Of a stretch of 64,000 nt of DNA, positions 47,600 to 58,467 are shown one piece after another. This stretch comes from Archegozetes longisetosus (Eukaryota; Arthropoda; Arachnida; Sarcoptiformes; Trhypochthoniidae): assembly GCA_018873245.2 (NCBI GenBank), contig JAEMBT020000006.1, positions 1,987,855-2,051,854 of the forward strand. Direction: 5' to 3'. How positions within the stretch are numbered: position 1 is the first letter of the stretch; the number at the start of each line of letters is the position of its first letter. The translations under genes were made by a program, and so were the position numbers. The notes under the pieces are model-generated. The model searched no databases and was not told where the DNA came from. It saw only the letters and a list, made by a program, of their open reading frames with translations.

Positions 47600-47925
47600 A
47601 ACATTTTGATACCACACTTGAATACTTCCAACCCGACCTTGACCACTTCTGGCCACTGAGACCTAACCCTCTCGAAAATGGATAAACCTGACTTTACCAA
47701 GTTGTAACCCAAGCCAAACCTGATTTAAACTAAGGTATAGTAGGTTGGGTCGCTTTGCGACCTAATTTATTCTCCCTTAGTTTATATCAGGCTTGTTTGG
47801 GTTACGACTCGAGTATCTAGGTTTATCCATTACGAGATACTAAACCAAACAATGATGAATATCTCGAGAACTACTTGTGATAATTGATCAAGTGAGGTAT
47901 CAAAATGCTCAGTTCGATGTCCTTT
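47600..47925. repeat. Inverted-repeat element, ends not exact
   Basis: Left (GAACATTTTGATACCACACT at about 47600) and right (its complement, AGTGAGGTATCAAAATGCTC at about 47893) are inverted. Inner parts also match (ATGGATAAACCTGA / TAGGTTTATCCAT; GTTGTAACCCAAGCC / GGGTTACGACTC). A central palindrome GGTCGCTTTGCGACC lies at about 47748-47762. It looks like a foldback MITE; no target duplication was identified. Confidence 0.65.
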
Positions 47926-48030
47926 TAATTGTTTAAATCATGATTTTCTTCGATAACGTTACCATCACTTCTTTTATCGTTAACTTGATGTTTTGCTTCG
48001 AGAAAAATTCTTTTCATAACTAAATCTTTG

Positions 48031-48354
48031 TCATAACATCCAATATTGAAGTCCTTTATTATCATTAATGCTATTATTACTGCTATTAGTAGAATCGCTG
48101 TTCATTTGATTGTCTTCCGTGTAAACATTAGGTTTATCTTTCATTTTGTCTTTAATCTCAAAGAAGATATTTGTTCCGAAGATTCGCTGATAACTTTCTC
48201 TAAAGAAAGTGTTTTGCGACATCTGAAGAATTGGTTCATCAGTTTCTAAACCAATAAATTTAATTGCATTTAAACTGTTTGAAAGCAATTGGGGATCAAT
48301 TCTTCCACAAAACTCAATACAAACACACTCTTCTTCTAGACAATTGTCACTCAT
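48031..48354 (-). CDS. GTF3C6: TFIIIC subunit 6 homologue
   Basis: Single exon, 107 residues, ATG at 48354. The first 65 residues carry the TFIIIC tau55-related/sub6 domain: VCIEFCGRIDPQLL, IKFIGLETDEPILQMSQNTF and SYQRIFGTNIFFE, matching in order the motifs of the RNA polymerase III factor TFIIIC subunit 6. The C-terminal 35 residues are Asn/Ser-rich and probably disordered. TFIIIC binds tRNA-gene box B promoters in the nucleus. It is shorter than vertebrate GTF3C6, which has a long tail. The gene follows the TBC1D31-like gene on the same strand, 273 nt downstream. Confidence 0.8.
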   Translation of the reverse strand: MSDNCLEEECVCIEFCGRIDPQLLSNSLNAIKFIGLETDEPILQMSQNTFFRESYQRIFGTNIFFEIKDKMKDKPNVYTEDNQMNSDSTNSSNNSINDNKGLQYWML

Positions 48355-48627
48355 TTATTATATTTGATCTGAATATGAATACCCAAAATGTTTGTTGACC
48401 TGAGTTTTAGATCAAAAGTACTTTTAATTGAGTTTATGAATCGACAAAGTTTTACACAATTATTAAACAATATATATATATAAACATTTGATTCAAAAAC
48501 GCGCACGAGTTCAAGTGCTTTAAAGTTATTAAAATCTTTTAATATATTTTATTATCAATTGATTAATAAATTAAGTTTAATAGATATAAAAAATATGAAC
48601 ATTTCTTATGAGAACCTGAATAGAAAC

Positions 48628-50580
48628 TCAATTATAAATATTTTTAGGCAATGGATTGATGGTGAAAGGCATGAGTGAAACATATTTTTGAGATAATGAA
48701 TGAGCCATTTGTATGACTTTATTGGCTGGCATTGAGTTCTGAGATCTAAAATAGTTATGAATCTCATCAATATTTTTCATACGAATTAAAGATTGTTTTG
48801 ATAAATGACAATAGGAGACAACTAAATATATAAACATTTGTGGGCCATAAGTAATGAGATTATCACAAACTATGAGCCAATCATTTCTTAAGAAAACTTC
48901 AGAAAACAAACTAATAATTAATGGCAAACAATAATGACTAATATTCACTTTGAGTGAGTTGAAATGAGAATAAAGTTTAAGACATTCTCTCTTTAGTAGA
49001 GTTGATACTAATTCAAACATTTCTGATTCTTCTCTAAGCGTGTTATCCATAAAATATTTATTGTCTATGAGAGTCGCCAAAGTTTCAAAAAGTATTAACT
49101 GATTTCTACGCAAAAGTTTGATGAATGGAAATGAAAACAGTGCTAAATCTTCGGTATCATTGAGTAGCTTTGGTCTCCAATAAACCAATTGAGCAATGGT
49201 TTTCTTGAGAGCGTGTCTTAAGCTATCATCTATTAAGTTATGTTTTTCTAATAGTTGCCTTAAACCTTTATCCAGTTCTTTATTATGAAAGTTAGATTGA
49301 CTTTCAATTCGTTTAAATGAGTCTCTATTTAATGGAATCGATAATAATTTGCTCCAAATAAAGAAGCGATACTTCGCTGGAAATTTATTATATTTTCTCA
49401 ATAGAATTAGAGATAGTCTTCGAACAACTTCCTCATTATCATCAATAAGTTCCTCTCTTCGTTTCTGATCAGTAACTTTTTTAAGTCTAATTTCATTCAA
49501 CTTTTTTAAATTAAAGACATGTAAATCTCCGTTAGTTGTGATCCCAGTCATCAAATCATTATTAATAGTAATTGTTTTGTATCTCTTTTTGTCAAAGTCT
49601 GAATATTTGCACTTTAAAAGTCCGTCATTTGTTAGATAGATTAAAATCTCGTTATTATAACTATACAATTGTTTAATATTATTTATTTCCAAGTCTTCGA
49701 TCGGTTCTACTCTTTTAGTACTTAATTCATTGCAATCATCAATAGTATTGATCTCTAAATAGTCTTCATCTCCGGTTTTTCGCGTTATAAATGAGTTCTT
49801 CTGGCCAATTATGAGTTGCCTCTGTTTTAAGGTTTGTATGACTTGAAAGGTATCGGAATCGAAGACATAAATAGTTTGATTACGGTAGGAAGCGATTATT
49901 CGATCCATTGGTAGGAACACAGATTGTATTAATCTCTGGTCTATTAACTGTTTAACTAACGTTAAGGTATTTAAGTCCCAAATACAAGATCTGTCATATT
50001 GTGATGAAGTGAGCATTTGTTGTCCACTAATTGATATGTGATTAACACAAGTCTTATGCACTGAAGACATGTTTGCGACTATTTTTGAGCAGTAAGTTTG
50101 CAAAGAATAATCTGGAAAAATTTTGAAAATAAGTAAAATTTGGATTAAAAAATGTTTGTTTTGAGTAAAAATGATAAGAAAGTTTTTGTAAAAGTTAGAA
50201 AATGGTTTGGTTCACAATAAGCTAAAATCTTGTTATAGGTTTATAAGTATAAAAAGTTATGAAAGTGAGATCATTTTTGACATTAGGTAAAAAGTTTTGT
50301 TCTTTATTCCTTCTAATGATTTCTTACTTAAACAATAAATGCTATTCCTTTGAGTTGTGGCAACTATTAAATTGATTTCATCGCAATCATCAACAAATGC
50401 AATACAAGTGACACACGAATCAAGTCTTGAAGAAAGTTCAATACGTTTTGACTCGATGTCAATTATAAAAACATTTCCCAGTTTGTCGCCAATTGATATA
50501 TGATCGTTATTATCATTGATAGCCATTCGTACCAATGGGTAAGTAACTTTCACTTCTAATTCTTTACTATTTACCGTCAT
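48628..50580 (-). CDS. TBC1D31: TBC1 domain family member 31 homologue
   Basis: Two exons, 50328-50580 and 48628-50111, intron 216 nt (donor GTAAGA, acceptor TTCCAG, phase 1), giving 578 residues. The donor choice removes the tail of the first open frame and joins NSIYCLN to YSLQTYCSK. Residues 1-210 are degenerate WD40 repeats (ISIGDKLGNVFIID; SSQYDRSCIWDLNTL; IIASYRNQTIYVFDS). Residues about 235-470 are a divergent RabGAP-TBC domain (YRFFIWSKLLSIPLNRDSF, FSFPFIKLLRRNQLILFE, EVFLRNDWLIVCDN). This combination is the signature of TBC1D31 (WDR67), a centriolar-satellite protein of ciliogenesis. Vertebrate proteins are almost twice as long, with a coiled-coil tail that is absent here; catalytic Arg/Gln fingers are not obvious. 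Confidence 0.82.
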
Positions 50581-51320
50581 TTAAGAGAACAAATTTATTA
50601 AAACTTTGCATTTTGGGTAAAGTTTTCTAAACTTTTTATACCAATCATTGAAACTATTGATTGACTTCTTTTGATCCCATTTGCTACACTTGTTGTTGTC
50701 CAAATCCACGCAATAGTAAGTGTTTGTCATTTTTCATTCGACTATAAATTCAATTATTTATTATTTCAATTAATTATAAAATTCGTCTCAGTCTCTAACA
50801 GGTTATCAAAATATTATTTGACTTTTGTTTTTATGTCAGTTTTGAACTGTTATTGAATTTTTTTGAAAATGCAAACACTAATGACGTAAAGTTTTCAGGC
50901 TGATAAACATAAATCTAATTTTTAAAATATTTAAAGAAATTTGAAATTAATCCCTATCATGTTCATACTTGAAGGCAGTCCAAAATAAAATTGAAAAATA
51001 TCTTCGAAACTGATAACTTCGAAACGAGATTGATTTCTCAAACTTCAAACTGTTTACGAATTGATTAATGCAAAGAAATGATTCAGAATGAATAATAGTT
51101 TGACGTCATTTGTGTTACGAATATAACGGCGCGAATCAATGCTTTTAAAAGTTTGAAAATATTTTCTAAACAGTCATGTATTGACTGTTAACTAAGACGT
51201 ACTTTTGGTTGACAAACATAACTGTGATGTCGATTGATGACAACTTGTTAATTATAATCAAATGTAAATGGTCATTAAGTATATTTCAGTACAAATAAAT
51301 TCTAATTTTATTGAAAACTA
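50581..51320. other. Divergent spacer between TBC1D31 and the coiled-coil gene
   Basis: 740 bp between divergent start codons. No further coding region; both promoters are presumably here. Confidence 0.45.
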
Positions 51321-52887
51321 ATGGAAAACATAAGTTATTTAGAACAAAATGTTCATCAATTCAGGTATAAATCGGTATATTATCTAGAAAACAGTTTTTC
51401 GGTTGTTTCACATTTAATTTAATTTTGTTTTTAATTTATTTATCTTGTTTCCAGTCACAATCAGAATGATATCAATTGTATTAATGCTGAAAATATTTCG
51501 CCGAATATTACGAGTTATTTGCTTAATAACGAAGACATTTTAACTGATTATTCATTGAATTCTTCTTTTACTTACGAAGCAATTCAAAACAATGAGAGCG
51601 AAGAAACGAGTGATGAAAATAATATTACTTCTAATAGTCATAGAGATAATACCAATGATTTTTGTGTTAATGATTGCGAGGAGAGAATCAAAAGGTTGAG
51701 TTCAGATAATGAAAAACTTGACAAAAAAGTCATCCAATTAGAAGAACAAATCGCCGAATTAATTAAAGACAAACAGAAACTAGACTCAGATCTAAATGCG
51801 ATTAAAGAATCTTTCGATAGAAAATTAGGTTCGAAAAATAAAGACATCGAAGAACTGACAAATAGTTTATTGATTTTTGAGTCATTGAATGCTAGCTTAG
51901 AAGAAAAGTTAGAGCAAAGACTTGAAGAGAAGATTAAACTTGAATTACATATTAAAGAAATTGAGGATAAGGTACGAGGTTTTATTCTTTGACTTAGTCA
52001 CAAATCGAGTTAGAAATGCTTTTTGCGATCTTTAAAAAACTTAGATTAATGCTAAATTTAAAAGCTCGTATTTAAGTTGACTTTTTGTCTAATTTTGTTC
52101 TATTCCAAAAAGTTGTATTACTCAGAAACTCAATTATCGGAGTCACAAAAAAGTGAGGAAGACTTACTTATGTCGTATAAGAATGCAAGAAAAGCGTTCA
52201 GTGAAGAAGAAAATATTAAATATAAGGCTATCGAGCAGTTACACAAAGTATACATTGAGTGCGCAACACAACAAAATGAAATAATTGAACTCAAAGAACA
52301 AGTTTCGATACTTAAGAGAGAGATCGCTGACAAAGACAATGAGTTGTGGTTTTATAAGTCAAGAACTGTAGACTCGTGTCTTCATTGCGCTCATAATTCT
52401 GAGAGACATTTGGATCGAATCATCAAAGAATCACTTTGTTTAAGCAGAACTTCATCAGAAATACCCGAATATTCGTTTAGCGTTAATGACGATGATTGGG
52501 ATTATACTTATTATGATTTTAACGACGAAAATTTGTCAAAACAATCAGACGAAAGTTTTACTTGTGTTGAGAACAGTTTAGAACTCGAGAAGAAAGACCA
52601 TCCATTCATATTTAAGATGTAATTAACGCTAAAAAGTTGAAGTTTTATTTTAGCTAACATTAATTTTTCTCTATAGGTTTAATGGACTGCTTCACTGTCT
52701 ATTATATTTCATCTTCAGGCTTCCGTTTAAGTTGATTTTAGCGATAACACTGATTGTGATCTCAGTAAAAGTATTGTTTGCTTCCATATTTCCAACAAAT
52801 CTTCCGGCCTATACTTCTTGGGAAGAAATTTCATACCGTGTTCTCGTGCCATACATTACGAAAGTCAAAGTGAGCAGAACTCAATAA
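51321..52887 (+). CDS. Tail-anchored coiled-coil protein
   Basis: Proposed four exons: 51321-51364, 51455-51971, 52113-52618 and 52677-52887, all with matching phases (2, 0, 2), giving 425 residues. The N-terminal quarter is acidic and Asn/Ser-rich; about residues 75-270 form long coiled coils (EERIKRLSSDNEKLDKKVIQ; QKLDSDLNAIKESFDRKLGS; EQVSILKREIADKDNELW). An acidic Asp/Tyr-rich linker (NDDDWDYTYYDFNDE) follows. The last exon gives a hydrophobic segment (LPFKLILAITLIVISVKVLF) near the C-terminus. The layout suggests an organelle-membrane tether or golgin-type protein. I do not recognise the family. The junction at 51971/52113 is the least certain; donor 51983 with acceptor 52126 also keeps the frame. 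Confidence 0.7.
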
Positions 52888-53205
52888 TCAAAATTTTATT
52901 CCAAAAATATTTGATGTGATATGACTTAAAAATTTTGTTATTTTACAAGTTATTAAAGCTATACTTAGTTCATAGTTTGTCATAATTCTATTGAGTTTTT
53001 AAAGGTTTATACGATTCAATTGTTTAAAACCATTGAAAAATTTTCTACAACTTTAGACAAAATAGACTTTTCAAGTATTTCATGAATTAATTTTAAACAA
53101 ATTTGAACTTTAATAAAACAATGAATACATCTTTTTATGAAAAATTTCATTATTAAATACAAATTGAAATAACAAAAATTGAAAACTAATTGATAAAATA
53201 ATAGC
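52888..53205. other. Spacer between convergent genes
   Basis: AT-rich; 3' regions of the coiled-coil gene (+) and SELENOT (-). Confidence 0.45.
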
Positions 53206-54507
53206 TTAGATATGCCTTCCGGGTAGTGTATGAATATCTAAATCTAATTGACTCGCATGTAGTTTGTGTTGATTTTCGATAACTTCAAACATTTCTGCAG
53301 GTGAAGGTATGCGACCAGTTGCCAACTTAGACCAAACTGGAACATCTTTGAAAGCGAATAAAATTTTTATTAAAAATTTTCTATTCATAGAATAAAGTAG
53401 ATAAGAAAAGTCAATACCATTATAAAAGACTTCAAAAGCTCCAGTTGACATTAGTTGGCTCTCAATTGTATTACTCAAAAAGAAGATCATTAGACAGGCG
53501 TACATCTGGTCAGCGAAATATTTAAAATAAGTATGAATAAAAATGGTAAAGGCTCAAACTCTAATCTGCTGACAACACCTCAATTTTGATTGAACTTTGG
53601 AATATGATAGGATTTATTAACGTAAAGAAGTAGTTCACAAGTTATAGCCAGTTGAGAATTGCTAAAGGAAGTTCTATTGCATTTATATTAGAAAATGCTT
53701 TATTAACAATATTTAATTAACGAGATTAGCGCGCATTCATTTAAAATTAAGTTTAGTTAATCATCAATACAAATGGCGCTCAAATAGAGTTTAATTTAGA
53801 TAAGATGGTAACGAATAAGAGTTAGCGTACTCTTGACTGTCATTTTTTGAATAAAACTCAGCTGTGGAAATGCAAGGGATTTTAGTGTCTTAATACTGGT
53901 TATGGTGTTTATAGAGTTTATAGTTTATGTACGGATTATAGTGTTTAACTAGAAATTGGGAACTACTTAACAGAAAAATCTTCATATTCAGTCTTGACGA
54001 TCGAAATCAGACATAAATGCAGAATAGCATCAAAGCTGAGTTCTTGTACACAAACTAACACTGATTGAAAGCTAACAATACCTTGTGTTGAGTCATCCAA
54101 AGCCAGATTCGAGGCGTATTACGTCCCAATGAACTAAATGGATTGGTGTTAGAGATCAATAGCGCTATAATTGTCAACTTCAAGACGGTCAGCAATTGAA
54201 CCAATTTATTGCGACCAAAGCCAGGCAAATAATTATCACCAATGATTGACAAATCAGGAAATCTTTCTCTAATCATGTTCGAGTACTCATCAAAAGCTCT
54301 TTTATAACCACATGAATAGCAATACAATATCTTAAGAGTTGGACCACTTTGTTGTGGTTTGAATGTCATCGAAGGAATTTCTTTCTTGATGTCTGTCTTT
54401 AGTTCATTTTCTTCTTCTACTGTTTGGTGCCATCGGAGGAATATATCTCTTGCTGTGAATAAGACGAACACGAGGAATAATCCTATTAAAAACCTTTGCA
54501 TTTCCAT
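53206..54507 (-). CDS. SELENOT: Selenoprotein T homologue, cysteine form
   Basis: Three exons: 54082-54507, 53418-53505 and 53206-53345, introns 576 and 72 nt (phases 0 and 1), giving 217 residues. An N-terminal hydrophobic segment (FLIGLFLVFVLFTA) anchors it in the ER. The thioredoxin-like fold carries ILYCYSCGYKRAFDEY: the redox motif is Cys63-x-x-Cys66 where vertebrate SELENOT has Cys-x-x-Sec. GDNYLPGFGRN, PRIWLWM, MIFFLSNTIESQLMSTGAFE and NDVPVWSKL follow in family order. The 72-nt intron must be removed: reading through it inserts about 24 residues into FYN-DVPVWSKL. Thiol-disulphide oxidoreductase of the ER. The use of Cys at the Sec site is seen directly. Confidence 0.93.
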
Positions 54508-54953
54508 GTCTTCAAATGAACTGATACCTCGAGAAATATATTGATCTGTGTTTTGATCACTTGATTCTTAAGTTTTTGCTTATTGCAACCTCAGTTCTGA
54601 TTTATTTAACAAGATACTTAAAAGTCTTACGAGTAATTAAGATTTTTTCATTTGTGGTTATCTTTCAATTGAATTAATCTCTTTGACGTCATATTACTCG
54701 GAGAATACATGTGAAAGTAAACATGACTTGCGTTTATTATCGTAAACAATTTAGACTTCAAACTAAATCATTTGCTGCAACAACGGCGCAAATAACCGAG
54801 TCTATAGCATTCACTTGTCTTGTTCTTCACTCAATCATTTAGTTGCAGCTTGTTGCAGGTATAAAATTTTATATTAGTTTGTACTTCGGATAAGTTTCCT
54901 AGTACTGTAAAATCTTTTATGTAGCATAAACTAACTCAACAACACTATCTGTA
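54508..54953. other. Spacer between SELENOT and tRNA-Ala
   Basis: SELENOT promoter side and 5' flank of the tRNA; nothing else recognised. Confidence 0.4.
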
Positions 54954-55026
54954 GGGGGCGTAGCTCAGATGGTAGAGCGCTCGCTTAGCATGCGAGAGGT
55001 ACCGGGATCGATACCCGGCGCCTCCA
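54954..55026 (+). tRNA. tRNA-Ala (anticodon AGC)
   Basis: A 73-nt cloverleaf without intron. The acceptor stem GGGGGCG pairs with CGCCTCC (one G-U), discriminator A. D arm AGCTCAGATGGTAGAGC (internal box A), anticodon stem CTCGC/GCGAG around loop TTAGCAT with anticodon AGC, and T arm with GGATCGATACC (box B). A short T run (TTTTC) follows within 10 nt as a Pol III terminator. The third G-U pair region of an alanine tRNA is consistent with AlaRS recognition. Confidence 0.96.
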
Positions 55027-55960
55027 CATTTTCTTTTATCAACTTTTCACCTATTTTGCAATTTCATCTACTCAATCAAATAATAGACCTGATACTAATT
55101 AGAACCGAATTTTTCCCATCTTTTTTATCCTACGTGTTGTATGCCTACATCTTATTTAATAGCAATCATGACCTATGCTGTATTGAAGTATAGCCAACTT
55201 CTACAAATAAGTGGAACAAAGATTAAGTGCAGACTCAAAAGCTTTGAGTTCTAGCATATTATTTATTTTCCCAAAAGTAATTAAACTCAAGTAAAATTGG
55301 ATCTAAAGCTACATAAAATAAAGTCCAAAAGCTTTATATTCATGAAAACCAGTGAAGTGTTCGAAGAGGTCCCAAGTTTGTTAACTGTTGATAATTTGTT
55401 TTAAACTTTACTTAAAGATTGGTATTACTAACAAATTAACAGTTGTATTGTTTCTGACTGTAAGTCCTATTGGATGAGAAACAGCAATTTATCTATTTTT
55501 AGCCTAAAAGCAATCATACACTACAACAGTAAAGCTCATCATAAACTTTATTATTATTATAAAAGCAGAATAATTGAATCCTAAATTCAATTATCTTGCC
55601 TCATCGCTAAAACACTTGTTTCGTTATATTTATCTTTCATTATAAATAAAACGATGAAAATTTGTACTTTTATTTCAATTTTATTACTTCAGAGACTCAT
55701 TTCCACGAAATCCAAATCTGTAGTTGTCTAGAATCGATTATATTTAGAGACCTTTAAGTTTAGATTTTGAAATGTAAATTATGAGAAGATTGAAGAAAAT
55801 CTTGAGAAAACATATCTATATCGATCTTTAACTGTTTTATGCCGCAATATCAGAAATTTGTTGAGGAAGAAAACTTAGTTCATCATTTTTTGGAGTTTTA
55901 TTTTCCATGGTTTCACATAAGTTTTAGTATTGATTAGAGTATAGTTTGTATAGTAAACTC
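55027..55960. other. Intergenic stretch
   Basis: AT-rich, no gene recognised. Confidence 0.4.
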
Positions 55961-56460
55961 CTTAACAAAAGTCCATGCTATCAGTAAATTACTAATAACT
56001 TATCTCAACTTAGAAAACTTTGATAAGAGTTTCACCCATCACATAATGACCAAAATAAAGCAAATGCATATTAATAAAAGTTCATTATGCACATTTTGCT
56101 ATCAAAGCAATTCAATTGCACATATTTTTTATGAAATGAAATTTCTCAACAATATTCAAAGAGTTAATGGTCAGCCACTCACCGAACAGGAGCGAAATAT
56201 GATTATTTCTTGGGTCGTGGTATAAGAAATTGCGGCGGTAAGTGGCTGACCATTAACTCTTTGAATATTGTTGAGAAATTTCATTTCATAAAAAATATGT
56301 GCAATTGAATTTCTTTGATAGCAAAATGTGCATAATGAACTTTTATTAATATGCATTTGCCTTATTTTGGTCATTATGTGATGGGTGAAACTTTTATCAA
56401 AGTTTTCTAAGTTGAGATAAGTTATAAATAATTTACTAATAGCATGGACTTTTGTTAAAG
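55961..56460. repeat. Near-perfect 0.5-kb palindrome
   Basis: Left arm 55961-56184 and right arm 56236-56460 are reverse complements with only a few mismatches or one-base indels, separated by a 51-nt loop. The plus-strand left arm and loop read for about 60 codons (SSLCTFCYQSNSIAHIFYEM ending ISWVVV and a stop), with a Cys-x-x-Cys...His spacing like the terminal zinc motif of some retrotransposon proteins. The unit could therefore be an inverted duplication of a LINE tail or another gene fragment. A transcript across it would fold into a long hairpin. Confidence 0.85.
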
Positions 56461-58398
56461 AGTGTACGTTTTATATGTTCCAAATGCCTTATCATTGCTT
56501 GACATTTGCAGTAAATTGAAAAATTTTATTAATTTTTTCAATCGAAAGTTGAATTGAATATTTTTAAAGAGTTATTCTAACATTATACTCCTGTTAATAT
56601 TCTCAGAAAGATTTTCGCAACGAAAGAACACAACAAATTTGAAGTCTTAGAGACTTTGAGATTGAAAACTTTTAAGTGAAAGAAAAAGCATAAATGTATG
56701 CAAAAATAATAAATTTACACTTGTGTAGGCAACCTCTAACTTGCAATCCTGACCTATATAAAACAACTACCTAATCCTTTTGTTTGTTTGTTTACTTATT
56801 TGTTGCCTACTCTGGAAATTTTACATTTCCACAGAGAAGTACAACTCTTTAAAACTATAATCTGCGCTATATAAAAAGGCGCAATAATAATTATACAAAA
56901 TTATTTTGTATAAAGGAGAGTCCTTCATACTTATTTGAATCAATAAGATCATTTTTAACAAACAAGTGTTCAAAACTTTTGCTGTAGTCAGACTAAAAAG
57001 TAAAGTCGACTACAACTTGTAGATCTGGATTCCTGACAAATGTTTATAATTTGAACAAATTTTACTCAATTAAAAACGAAATGACAACATTTATAGCAAA
57101 CGCAAGATGTAAGCTTGCATTTATTAGTCTAAATATGTGCTTACGGCAGATGTCATGTCAGTCATTGAGGAGACTCAATACAAACACAAACACTATTATT
57201 GATAGAAAAATTTATTGTTTCCTCCATTTATCGCGTTTTCTTTCGATAGTTAACTTCGGGAAAAAACTTAGAGTATGATTAAAAACAAATCCAATTAAAA
57301 AATTGAACCATTTTTTCTCAAACTAGTCATTTATTTATTTATTATTTAATGTATTACTTAAGAAAAGAGTACAAAAACTTTATTAATAATGGCTCTTTAA
57401 TCAATTTATTGTTAACCTGATATGGAATTCATTTCACTTGAAGGTATTTCTTTATAGCTAATTGTCATTTAATTTTGATTTTTGTTTGATTGGAGACAAT
57501 TTTTTATATAACTTTCGGTGTCAGGTCACTATTGATAATATATATGATTTTAAAATTAATGGTTTTTTACCTAATTTAATTAGCCATTTGTCTAAATTTT
57601 TACCAACTTTTTGTTTTATTTGTGTGTCTTACCTATTATTTTAATTAATTACTAATTGTTTGAAATTAGTTATTTTTATAAATGTTTCCAAAGCTTGAAA
57701 ACTCGAATATTTCGTAAATATTGATTAGATTTTCATTAATGTCTCATTAATTAATACATATGCTGACTTAACATTTGTCAAGTTTTGAATAATTAGTTTC
57801 AAAACTATTAATGTTTAGTTTGAAGAGCATATTAATTTGAATAACAGTACAGCCAAACAGTTTGACAGAAAATATAACTACAATTATGTCAATAATCAAT
57901 TGTCAAACACTTCAGACTTTGGTTATAAACGAGTTTGAACTAGTTATCGCCAATTTGAATACATTTGAATACGATATCATTGATCAAATATGCAAAGTCT
58001 TCAATTGCATTGAATATCGACGGAAATGTGAAAAATTAAATCATGAGTGATTTGATTATAAAAGTGATCTGTATTGAGTTAGACTTGTGTCCTTTTAAGC
58101 AACAGCGTATATTTTAATTTGATTCTATATAAAGCTTTGATTGAATAAAACGATTTGTTAGTCTGTTACAGTAGTTAGAATCAATTAAAGAGTAATCTTC
58201 GATAGTGGAGTATCTTTACAGTTTTTATTAAATCAAGCAAATTCGCAATCAACAGAAAACAATTGAAAATTTTCACTCAGTTTTGTAATGATTATTGTGA
58301 AGACAATTTTCATGATATTTTTATCGATAAATCGATAGAATATTTGTATATCATAGTCATAATTATTTAATGAATCTATTTCATTTCCATTTTTTCAG
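56461..58398. other. Upstream region of DAGLA
   Basis: AT-rich with no supported genes; small open frames at 57051-57278, 57462-57644 and 57862-58050 have no family resemblance. It probably contains the DAGLA promoter and an untranslated first exon. Confidence 0.4.
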
Positions 58399-58467
58399 TT
58401 CAGATCGACAGAAATATCAAAACTAATCAGTCATTAGAAACAAGTCGAAGGAAGAAGCGAGAAACAA

